Shown: piece after piece, positions 33,094 through 42,507 of the stretch
How the letters are laid out: each line of letters starts with the position of its first letter
Position numbering within the stretch: position 1 is the stretch's first letter
From: Diphasiastrum complanatum
Lineage: Eukaryota > Streptophyta > Lycopodiopsida > Lycopodiales > Lycopodiaceae
DNA: 62,000 nt
Reading direction: 5' to 3'
Assembly: GCA_029204225.1 (NCBI GenBank)
Contig: CM055112.1
Coordinates: forward strand, 45,815,563-45,877,562
Program-made: the position numbers and the translations under genes
The notes under the pieces: generated by a model
What the model was told of the DNA's origin: nothing
What the model saw: only the letters and a program-made list of their open reading frames with translations
The model's database searches: none

Positions 33094-35857
33094 TTGGCGG
33101 AATCAGGCAAGGGGAAACCAAAGCAAGCAAGTAACCTTGTCGTTGAAGGTGAGATTGAAGACTCTAGCATCTTGATATCAGCATTGTCATCTAATCAAGA
33201 TGATCAAGCATGGTACATTGACTCAGGAGCCACAAGACACATGACAGGTAACAAAGATTGGTTCACCAGCTTGAGAGAGTTGGATAATGGAACGTATGTT
33301 TCACAAGCAAATGGTGATGTGTGCAAGATCAAGGGGATAGGCCCCGTTTTCATCCAACTACCTGATGGCAAAAGCAGGACGATCAAGGAGGGACTTTATG
33401 TACCAGGTTTGAAGAAAAATCTACTTTTTGTTGGTGTTATTACTGATCAAAAGTTGAAATTAGAATTTGCCCATAATCGTTGCTTTGTGAAGGATGTGAA
33501 CCAAAAGTTCAAAGTCATTGCGGATGGTATAAGGGAGCCCAACACTAAATTGTACAAGTTGAATGCTACAATCAAGGGGCAACATGGATTTATCTCGTCC
33601 ATTCCATCACAAACTGAACTGTGGCATAAAAGGCTTGGTCATTTGAACCTAGGAAGCCTTAGCTTGATGAGGAAATTGGAAATGGTGAGAGGATTGCCTA
33701 TGATAGAAAACCACTTCAAGACGATGTGCGAGTCATGTGTGTATGGGAAGCAGCATCGAGAGAAGTTCAATAAAGGTGGTGTTGCAAGGGCAAAGAACAT
33801 CCTGGATTTGATCCACACAGATCTATGCGGGACTATGAGGACTATGTCCTTAGGTAAAACCTTCTATTTCATGACCTTCATTGATGATATGTCATGCAAG
33901 AAATGGATTTACTTTCTCGAAGAAGAAATCGGATGCGTTTGCCACTTTCAAGAGCTTCAAAGCATTGTTTGAAAATCAAACAAGTAGGAAGATCAAAGTT
34001 CTAAGACCTGATAGTGGAGGTGAGTACAAGTCTACTAACTTCAATGATCTTTGTGATCAATGTGGGATCAAAAGACAATTTACGCAAGCTCATACTCCTG
34101 AACTCAATGGTGTAGCTGAGCGCAAGAATCGTACGATTGTGGAAAGTGCCAGATCTATGCTAGCTGAGATGAGACTACCAAAAGATTTTTGGTCAGAAGC
34201 ATGCAGTACGGCGGTCTATCTTCAAAATAGAAGTCCTACCATTGCCATACCAAAGTTAACACCTGAGGAGGCATTCACGAAGAAGCCAAACGTGAACCAC
34301 TTGTGAATTTTTGGATGTAAGGTTTGTACACATTCCTAAGGAAGAAAGACATAAGCTTGATGTGAAAGCTATCGAGTGTATATTCCTAGGATATGATGAT
34401 CGTGTGAAGGGCTATAGATGTTTTGATCCAGTGGAGAACAAAATACATGAAGACACAACCTGAAAGGTATGAAGCAGATTATGCTCTCTTATCTAGCATT
34501 ATTCAAAGCAAAGAACCTTCGACTTATGTTGAAGCGAAGGATGATGACATTTGGGTCAAGGCCATGGAAGAGGAGATGGAGTCAATTGCTAAGCATAGCA
34601 CATGGGACTTAGTGGAACCACCAGTTGGCAAGAAACCCATTGGTTGTAAATGGGTATACAGGACTAAGTACCATGCAGATGGAAGTATAGCAAAGCACAA
34701 AGCAAGATTGGTGATCAAAGGGTATGCACAAAGTAAAGGGATCGACTATGAGGAGACCTTTGCGCCAGTATGTAAGTGGAATACTCTACGTCTACTTGTT
34801 GCGTTAGCTTTCACGTTTTGGCTGGCCTTTGCATCAGATGGATGTGAAATCTGCTTTTCTAAATGGTGAGTTAGAAGAAGAGGTGTTCATGATCAACCTG
34901 AAGGCTTTGTAGCGAAATAAAGTATGTCACTTGAAGGAAGCACTTTATGGTCTTAAATAGGCACCACGTGCGTGGTACAGCAGGATTGATGCCTACTTTC
35001 GTTCTAAGGGGATGGTGAGAACACATTCTGATCCGAATCTTTATGTCTTATGCTTTGATGGTATGGTTGCTTTGGTTGCTCTTTATGTTGATGACTTGAT
35101 TATTTCAGGAAATAATCAAGAGATGGTAGATATGATCAAAAAAGATCTCATGGAACAATGATGACAGATCTTAGCCGAATGCATTATTGCCTTGGAGTGG
35201 AGGTGTGGCAAAAAGGACACGAGGTGGGTCTAACACAGGTGAAGTATGTCAGAGAGTTGCTGCACAGGTTCAGGTTGCAGGATTGCAAGCCAGTGAACAC
35301 TCCTATTGAGCCAGGTAAAAAGCTTTCTAAGCTTGACGAGTCACAGCCATTTGATGCTACGTTGTATAGGCAGTTAGTAGAGAGCTTGATTTACCTTACC
35401 ACGACTAGACCAGATATATGCTATGTTGTTGGTATTGTAAGTCAGTTTATGGCAGCAACTACTGAAACGCATTAGAAGGCAGCCAAACGCATTTTGCGAT
35501 ACAGGAAGCATGAGAGTTTACCTGAGTTATGTGGCTATGTGGATGCGGATTGGGGAGGTGACTATGATGATCGTAGATCCACCACAGGGTAGTTGCTTTT
35601 CCTGGTCTAATAAAAAGCAAAGTATAGCTGCTTTATCTACAACAAAAGCAGAGTATAAGGCAATGTGTAGTGCAGCACAGGAAGCTATATGGTTGAGGCA
35701 AATCTTGGATGAAGTTGGCATGAAACAGGAAAATCCCACGACTATACATAGCGACAGTCAGAGTGGCATTCAGCTAGCAAAGAATTCAGTGTTCCATGCG
35801 ACTTTAAAGCTATGTATATGACTGTATAAAAAGTAGACTCTACTTTAAGGGAGAGAG
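33094..35857 (+). pseudogene. Ty1/copia pol of element I (protease, integrase, RT, RNase H), decayed
   Basis: Domains in order on the plus strand: protease YIDSGATRHMTG; pre-integrase LWHKRLGHLN with CESCVYGKQ; integrase core with IHTDLCG, PDSGGEY and NGVAERKN; RT with KWVYRTKYHADG, EETFAPV and YVDDLIIS; RNase H with ADWGGD and STTKAEYKAM. Breaks: a frameshift near 33890, a stop at 34304, a frameshift near 34840, TAG codons near 34912 and 34957, TGA near 35158, TAG near 35473 and a stop near 35590. Gag is missing; the 5' end is cut near 33085 next to a LINE fragment. A purine tract (35847-35857) leads into the LTR at 35858. Confidence 0.85.
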
Positions 35858-36106
35858 TTAGAATTAAAGTAGAACTATTGTGTTACTGTACTGTGGGTCC
35901 TATCAGTGGATAAGGATCAGTTGACCTCGCCGCGAGGCGAGTCGACAGGACACGCGTCCCGTCAACGGCAACCTGGGTCATGCATGGGTTGCCTTAGTGA
36001 AGAACTATGTACAGTGTAATTTCGTATTGAGAAATACAGTTGCTACGTGAGCTTGGTGTGGAGAGTGCTTTCTATGATCTGTGTTCCTGTTTGAAGCAAA
36101 TTTTAA
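35858..36106 (+). repeat. 3' LTR of copia element I
   Basis: Begins TTAGAATTAAAG directly after AAGGGAGAGAG and ends GCAAATTTTAA. It is the same family as 27656-27925 but in the opposite orientation. A GC-rich palindromic part is visible (CTCGCCGCGAGGCGAGTCGA near 35928). Confidence 0.8.
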
Positions 36107-36390
36107 GTGAAAGGATACCCATTAGTATCACTCCCAATATCTATGATGCTACTCTCATGTATAGAAGGACTCTTGAAAGCAGACTCATCGTGGATAGGCA
36201 AAGCACAAGTAAAACGACATGCCACTCAGAGATAGACGAATGAAAATGAACATATGTATGCCAATTATAATAAGCAAGACCACTTAAGAAATGAGAATCA
36301 AGTAAGCTAAACTGGAAGAAGAACCTTAACAAGAAAAGAACTGTAATAAAACAAATAACAAAAATAAACTTGAAAAATCAGAATACACAA

Positions 36391-37330
36391 CTAAAGAAGC
36401 CAGCAAAGATAGGCTGGAAAATTGGTAGCAGAAGAGGGCATTGGAGCAGCCCAAGGGAACACCGGCAGAAAAAAATCAGCAAATGGAGGTAGAGACCAAC
36501 CATTGTATATAGCCAACTTGTGGGATTCGCCTAGATGTAATAAGTACTTCCCATATCTCATGATTGGACCATCCGTAGCCTTTAAGGATCTAAGAATGCC
36601 AAGGTCCTCAATGTCTAATGCATGCATACGTGGAGGATCATCATCGAACTCTCTATATCTGCAAGTTGTCCTGGAGTTGAAATTCTCCAACAAGAGAATA
36701 TGCACTCTATTAGAAAAGTTAACATATCCCCTCATATATCCATTAAATGGGGAAAAGTACTTGAGCTATATACATAGGATGATGTCCTAAGAGGAAAGTA
36801 GCATGTTGCAACATAAGCATCTCAGTCTAGACCTATACTCTATCCAAAATCTTGATCAAGTTTAACTTTGCTTGATCATCCTATTTGATCGATAAAACAG
36901 GTCAAAGAAACTCCTTGAAAAGACAGGCAATGCCTCTTGACCCTTTGCCTCCACGTGACCTCGTCTCCTCACTTTATACTAACATGTAGGAAAATCTTGG
37001 AAAGTAGGTAGACCTCTAATTTGAGTTTCATGAGTCTTTGTAAAGAAAAGGATGATTCCACTCTAGATTAGTCTCATAGATCTCCGGCTGTGGATGAAGA
37101 ATGGATACCATTGCAATTTCAAAGCTCTATGTTGGGACCCCATGGAACTCCCATGCCTTGAGGCCTCAAATCCATGTGCATTGTCGGTACATGGAGATCT
37201 CCTATCCATGAAAATAAGTTTCCTATCTCTAAAAGTTACCCACTTACCCAAGTCTTTACCCACTTGAAATGTCTGTTTCCTTTCCTCTACCTAGATAAAC
37301 ACGAGATCATCATCATGAAAACTCATGTCC
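36391..37330 (-). pseudogene. LINE ORF1-ORF2 junction fragment
   Basis: From 37330 down the minus strand shows: an ORF1 end (FHDDDL, then GKWVTFRDRKLIF, like YMDDDL and GQRVVFIDGKPRFF of the long LINE); the endonuclease start (NCNGIHSSSTAGDL); then GSRGIACLF, YVATCYFPLRTS, and LLLENFNSRT with SHKLAIYNG. Several frames are involved, so it is an old copy. It preserves the spacing from ORF1 to endonuclease. Confidence 0.75.
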
Positions 37331-37499
37331 ATCTTAGATTAGCTCTTTATCTATGAGCTTTCCTCTTGTTATCAAATGTTTCAAACCTATAATGGACAAA
37401 GTTTACTACCAAAATCGTATCTAATCTTTTCTATCCTCGAAGCTCTCTCCATTCTTGTGTTTGTCAACCCATAGTCACCTCAAGAAACCTTTGAGTATA

Positions 37500-37964
37500 A
37501 GTTACGGACTACAGGATACAGGCCTATTGGGCTACTCTGCATATATTCCGCAGGCCTCTTTACATTTACTGTTGGTTATGTATATTTTTGGTTACGCATT
37601 TTATATTAGTCATGTACAGGCCCCAGAGCCTTTTTATATGCTTATGACCCGCACTGGGTCCTTTTTTATGACATTGACTGGCCTTGGGCCCTTATTATAT
37701 GGTTATATGTGGAGTGGGGGCCCGTAGGAGGGCGCACTATTTTCCCTCCACATTTTGCCTCCCTTTACTTTTGAATTCCTATTTTAGGGTTCGTTGGTAG
37801 GGTATTTATAGGGGCATTTGTACACTCATTTTTCAGATTATTGATTGGTATTGCTTGGGCTCTTCGTGGAAGAACCTATTGTCTTGTCTATTGCTTGTAG
37901 GGCTTTAGTCTATTGCTGTCTTTTATGCTTCATTGATTCAACACCTGAGATTTTGATCATAACT
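37500..37964 (+). repeat. Solo LTR with AG...CT termini
   Basis: Begins AGTTACGGACT and ends GATCATAACT, colinear with the LTR of chromovirus L on the opposite strand (AGTTATGGACT...TCGTAACT), including GAGTGGGGGCCC and GAGGGCGCACTATT. Flanks GTATA (37495-37499) and ATATA (37965-37969) differ by one base and look like a target duplication. Confidence 0.7.
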
Positions 37965-38455
37965 ATATATAGTTACATAAATTTTCCATATTATTGCACT
38001 GTCTTGTATGCACAATTTCCCATTTTTCCAATTCTTTTGAGATTTAAACCATGGTTCTCATTCAAACTTATTCATCTAATTTGAATCAGATTTAGGGTTT
38101 AGGCCTATTCATAAAAAGTCAGTACCTATATTATTCGGAATCACATAATATATCATTCTAAATGACTAAAATTATCTATAAACTATAGAGTAATTAGAGT
38201 GCTCGAATATCTACAATTGATACTTTTGTAACTAATATTAAAGATATTTTCTTTGAACCCTAAAATCTCCCATTCTTTCCAAGAAGGCCTGATTCTAGAC
38301 CACTTGAAATCCGATTCTGAACCACTTAAAAGCTGATTTTTCTAACTTTAATAAAGAGGAAAACTATGCCTGTATAAATGCAGAGACAAATGCGACTTTC
38401 TTAGCAAAATGAGCTATCTCATGACATTAGCCCTTCGGAAAGTAGGATTCAGACA
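37965..38455. other. No feature seen
   Basis: AT-rich intronic DNA without repeats, ORFs or structures that I can assign. Confidence 0.5.
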
Positions 38456-38456
38456 T

Positions 38457-38582
38457 GAGGGTCCGGGCCGAAGTGCCCACGTTTGCGTCTGACGCCCGGA
38501 CCCGGACGCGTCCTTTTTTTTTTTTTTTTTTTTTTTTTTGGGCTGGACGCGTCCAGGCCCCGGACGCGTTTTTTTTTTTTTT
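38457..38582. repeat. Left GGACGCGTCC subterminal block
   Basis: GGACGCGTCC at 38504-38513 and 38545-38554, a partial copy at 38562, and flanking GC-rich text, interrupted by T-runs (38513-38539 and 38569-38582). Confidence 0.6.
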
Positions 38583-38659
38583 AAAGCAAAACCACGCGGG
38601 CCTGCAGACAGTCCCGAGACAGAGAGAGGGCGGAAGAGGGCGGAAGAGGGAGAGGGAGA

Positions 38660-38762
38660 GAGAGTGGGAGAGGCATAGAGAGAGAGAGAGATATATAGAT
38701 GGTGTTTGTGTGTGTGTGTGTGTGTGTGTGACTTTTCTATTGTTGATTTGTGTGCATATAGT

Positions 38763-38798
<36 letters not shown>

Positions 38799-38938
38799 GA
38801 AGAGACAGAGAGTGTGAGGGACGGAGAGAGAGAGGATTTGTGTGTGTGAGTTTAGGATTTAGGTTTAAGGGTGCTTGGGTTTGGGGTTTAGGGTGGGAGA
38901 GAGAGCTTGGATTTCCGTGCTTCTGTGTGTGTGTGCGT

Positions 38939-38980
<42 letters not shown>
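38660..38980. repeat. (GA)n and (TG)n tracts before the hAT start codon
   Basis: Alternating GA and TG microsatellites at about 38656-38690, 38707-38730, 38763-38799 and 38939-38980. They end two bases before the first plausible ATG (38982). Frames rich in Glu-Arg across them are artefacts. Confidence 0.9.
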
Positions 38981-38981
<1 letters not shown>

Positions 38982-38985
<4 letters not shown>

Positions 38986-40005
38986 TTGCTCGTCCCATTT
39001 GGGATGAGGTGGGGTGTCGAAAGCAGTTCACAGGGAACGCCTCTCGAGTTCAAGCACATCTGGGGGGGTTGCGAGTCCGACCCACGGGGGGACGCTACAG
39101 GATCGTGTATGGTCATCCCCGCTGCGGAGAGGGCTCGCATTATCGAGACATATTCTGAGTTAGCTGCTGAGCCCGGCGAGCCGTCCACAGATGCCGCGGA
39201 CTCTATTTCTACTGGTGCACCCACTGCCACCGCCCCTGCCACTGGTACACCCACCGCCCCCACCGTCGCATCTGCACCCGCCACCGCCGCTGCATCCGCA
39301 CCCGCCCCCGCCCCCGCCCCCGCCCCAGCCTCCGCCAGTACTGCTACACCTACGCCTCTGCCATCACCGTCAGATCTGCACGGCCCGTCCACATCCTCCA
39401 CTGCTACACCTACACCTCTGCCATCACCGTCAGATCTGCACGGCCCGTCCACATCCTCCGCTTCCGCACCTGCACCTATGCCACCACCTCCAGATCCGCA
39501 TCGTCCATCCGCATCCTCCCAGCCATCCACATCCCGAGGCACCAGACAGATGTCCATGCCGGGATCTTTCAGAGAGGGGCAGCACAGAGAGGCCACCAGG
39601 ACCATAGCACAGATGTTCTATGACCTGAACCTCCTCTTTATCATGGCATCATCCCGCATCTTTCGAGAGGCTATCTCGAAAGTTGCAGCCTGCGGGCCCA
39701 GCTACACACCACCCACAGCCGACGCACTACGAGGCCCTTTGCTCCAGGACCGGGTTGCATCAGTGAGAGAGAGACTGGCCGCACTGCACGAGGTTTGGGA
39801 TAGATACGGCTGTTCCATCATGGCTGATGGGTGGACTAATCGTCGCAGACGTCCACTCATCAATGAGATTGTTTCCAGTTGTTACGATTCCATGTTCTTG
39901 CGCAGCATCGACGCCTCCGAGGCAGGGAGAGTGCATTCGGCCGAGTACATTTACGGCATCATTCGCGCGGCGATAGAGGAGGTCGGGCCACAGCGCGTTG
40001 TCCAG
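38982..40005 (+). pseudogene. BED/DUF659 hAT transposase, exon 1
   Basis: ATG 38982 starts a BED-finger-like segment (MVARPIWDEVGC, RKQFTGNASRVQAHLGG). A frame change occurs in the G7 run at 39062-39068. The downstream frame reads IPAAERARIIETYSELA, a long Pro/Ala/Ser linker with 60-base tandem repeats, then the DUF659 start: IAQMFYDLNLLF, DRYGCSIMADGWTN (first catalytic Asp) and ending QRVVQ at a GT donor (40006). hAT transposases cut and paste the element, with the BED finger binding its ends. The frameshift means this copy is probably inactive. Confidence 0.8.
39340..39519 (+). repeat. Three 60-bp coding tandem repeats
   Basis: Units at 39340-39399 and 39400-39459 are almost identical and encode TATPTPLPSPSDLHGPSTSS. 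A third unit at 39460-39519 is diverged (ASAPAPMPPPPDPHRPSASS). The repeats preserve the frame, adding 20 residues each to the linker. Confidence 0.9.
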
Positions 40006-40134
40006 GTATAATATTCTTTCATTAGTTGCTTGCTCATTTGTTGCTTGATGTTGATACAATAGTTCTGCGTAGTTTTCGATTGATTGCAATGTGTTTCCGA
40101 GCTGTGAACTGATCGTGTGAACGTATCGCAAAAG

Positions 40135-40358
40135 GTTGTGACGGACAATGCGTCCAACTGCCGCGGTATGGGGGAGCTTCTTATGGCAGACTACCCCTCC
40201 ATTGTCTGGACTCCATGTGTCGCACACTCACTGGACCTCCTCCTGCATTCCATCGGGCGCCTGCCTTGGGTCAGTGACATTCTCACAAGGGCACTTGCGG
40301 TTGTGGACTTCGTCACACGCAAGCGCCACATGACGGCCCTTTTCCACACATTCAGCAG
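40135..40358 (+). pseudogene. hAT transposase, exon 2
   Basis: Follows an AAAG acceptor and joins in frame to exon 1 (RVVQ/VVTDNASNC). It contains the second catalytic Asp in VVTDNASNC and the conserved WTPCVAHSLDLLLHSIGRL, then the GT donor at 40359. Both introns around it are about 90-130 bp. Confidence 0.85.
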
Positions 40359-40448
40359 GTAAGCTGCCACTTATTTTTTGGCTCGTTCAAGATGCTCCTT
40401 CTTTTTTGCTCGTTTCATGTGTGCCTCTCATTCCGTTTGTCAATGCAG

Positions 40449-40511
40449 TCAAGCCCGCTCGCACCCGCTTCGCCTACCAGTTCATCATGCTTGAGCGGCT
40501 ACACAAGCTCA
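40449..40511 (+). pseudogene. hAT transposase, exon 3, left part
   Basis: After TGCAG the conserved frame reads KPARTRFAYQFIMLERLHKL. It is one base out of phase with exon 2, so a G seems lost at the splice site. The exon is cut at TCAAG (40507-40511) by chromovirus K and resumes at 51705. Confidence 0.75.
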
Positions 40512-40627
40512 AGTGTTACAATCTTACTTACTGCAAACCTCCAGGTGCCGATTAACCACAAGAGACCGAACGATTCACGTTCCACCCACCGTGCCCTGGC
40601 CTGTGACCGTATCAAGCTGGATCCGAC
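40512..40627 (-). repeat. 3' LTR of chromovirus K, first part
   Basis: Matches 51256-51397 except for a deletion of about 26 bp (the CCATAGGACCTAATC phrase). It continues at 46835 after element L. The last five bases, CCGAC, are the target duplication of L. Confidence 0.9.
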
Positions 40628-41045
40628 AGTTACGAATAGAGCCACAGCTGATCTAGAATTAAGCTATGAAAGCATCACATAAGCAAGACTTAACCCTAGA
40701 AAGCAGGAAAGAGAGAGATTAAGGAGGCTAAAAAGAGAGATCAATATCATCAACTGAATGACAAATGACACAGTTTCCCTACTTATAGCCAAGAGGAAGC
40801 CCTAAAAGGAAGCTTCCAGTGGCTAGGGCCCAACTGGGAGGGATAATAGTGCGCCCTCCAAGAAGGCCCCCACTCTCCAGTAATATGTCCAAATGGCCTA
40901 ATAATGAATAATAACGCCAAAGGCCAACCATATAGTCTGAATGTCACTAATGAATAAAAAAGAGCCCAAGGCCTGCTTATGCATAAAGTAAAGTAACTGT
41001 AAATGTAAATGGACGCGGCGAATGTAATGAGCCGAGTCCATAACT
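40628..41045 (-). repeat. 3' LTR of chromovirus L
   Basis: Preceded on the minus strand by the purine tract TGTCGGGGAG (41046-41055). It carries TATAAGT at 40781-40787 (minus). Confidence 0.93.
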
Positions 41046-41091
41046 CTCCCCGACACAAAAAGAAGACCCAACTGCCGAAAAGATAACCGGA

Positions 41092-42507
41092 TCAAGTAGC
41101 AGCAAGCCCTGGTGCATCAACAGCTAGAGGAACATCTGATGTAGAGGAATCAACAAGTGCAGCAAGAGCACGAGCCTGATCCGCAAGTAATGGTGTATGA
41201 TAAAACACATCAATAGGCTCCCATGTAGCCTCCTCAATAGGACGACCATCCCACTGGACCAAAAACTGAATCTGCCAGCGGCGTCGACTATGGTATAGAC
41301 GGACCTGTAATATAGCAGCAGGTAAAAATGGAAATAACTCTGGAGCAGTAGGAAACTCAGCATCACAAGGAGCGTCATCCTCAATAGCAGCACATAATAA
41401 ACTGACATGGAATACATCACAGGCGCGTGTGGAAGCAGGAAGCTGTAAGCGATATGTAACTGGACTAAGAACCTCCACAATGCGATAAGGCCCATAATAA
41501 CGTGGTGCAAGCTTCTCAGTAGAAGCATGGCCCTGGACAAAATGATGACGTGCAAACCGTAAGCGTAGATAAACCATATCTCCAAGCTGAAACTCAACAT
41601 GGCGGCGGTGACGATCAACTGAGGTCTGATAACGCTGCTGAACATGCTGTAAATGAGAACTGGCCCAAGTAATAAGCTCTCGAGCACCTGATAGAAAAGA
41701 TGCAAGTGTAACAGGTGTATCCTCAGAAGGAAGAGGAATGCCAGGTAAAAGAGGTGCATAGCCATGAGATAATAAAAATGGAGAGACACCTGTGCTGGTA
41801 CTAACAGAGCTATTATAGCTATACTCTGCTAAACATAAATGCTGATCCCAATCCTTCCCTGAAGGAGTAACAAAATGGCGTAAATAATCCTCAAGGATCC
41901 TGTTAAGGACCTCAGACTGCCCATCAGAAGTAGAATGATAAGCAGAACCCATAAAAAGCTGAACATCCAAAATACGCATAAGCTCTGTCCAGAATATAGA
42001 TATAACCTTACTATCCCGATCAGAAAGGATAGTACGAGGAAATCCATGCAGGCGGAAAATCTCTGATAGGAACAAACGTGCACACTGCTCTGCTATGATA
42101 GTACTGCGAACTGGGATAAAATGTGCCTGTTTCGAGAACCTGTCAACTACCACCATACATGAATCGTGACCACGCTGGGTATGGGGAAGGCCAAGGATAA
42201 AGTCCATAGATATATCAGTCCACTGGCGATGAGGAATAGGCCAACTCTGGAGCAAACCAGCAGATTTAGAACGGGAGTACTTATTACGAAGACAGAAAGG
42301 GCAGGTACGAATAAGTACAGCAAGCTCAGATCGAAGAGAGGGCCAATAGAAATGGTCTTTGAGACGAGCATAAGACTTCTGAAAACCAAAGTGACCCCCA
42401 ACAAGAGAGGAATGAGCATCCGACAACAACTGGGAACGGATACCCAAAGAACTAGGGATACAAAGAGAATCATAATGATAAAGACGATTGTCAATAATGG
42501 AGTAAAC
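41092..42507 (-). CDS. Integrase with chromodomain, chromovirus L
   Basis: In frame with gag-pol after the TAG at 42508-42510. The zinc-binding part has GGHFGFQKSYARL and TCPFCLRNK. The catalytic core carries its acidic residues in SMDFILGLP, LSDRDSKVIS and SDGQSEVLN. The GPY/F-type region has RYYGPYRIVEV. Near the C-terminus is a chromodomain (QFLVQWDGRPIEEATWEP). Chromodomains direct chromovirus integration to marked chromatin. No further stop or frameshift is seen before 41092, so one codon separates this copy from an intact polyprotein. Confidence 0.93.
   Translation of the reverse strand, partial: VYSIIDNRLYHYDSLCIPSSLGIRSQLLSDAHSSLVGGHFGFQKSYARLKDHFYWPSLRSELAVLIRTCPFCLRNKYSRSKSAGLLQSWPIPHRQWTDISMDFILGLPHTQRGHDSCMVVVDRFSKQAHFIPVRSTIIAEQCARLFLSEIFRLHGFPRTILSDRDSKVISIFWTELMRILDVQLFMGSAYHSTSDGQSEVLNRILEDYLRHFVTPSGKDWDQHLCLAEYSYNSSVSTSTGVSPFLLSHGYAPLLPGIPLPSEDTPVTLASFLSGARELITWASSHLQHVQQRYQTSVDRHRRHVEFQLGDMVYLRLRFARHHFVQGHASTEKLAPRYYGPYRIVEVLSPVTYRLQLPASTRACDVFHVSLLCAAIEDDAPCDAEFPTAPELFPFLPAAILQVRLYHSRRRWQIQFLVQWDGRPIEEATWEPIDVFYHTPLLADQARALAALVDSSTSDVPLAVDAPGLAAT

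Noticed and set aside
38455-39007. Glu/Arg-rich frames over the GA tracts
   Set aside because: Products of dinucleotide repeats, without conserved sequence.
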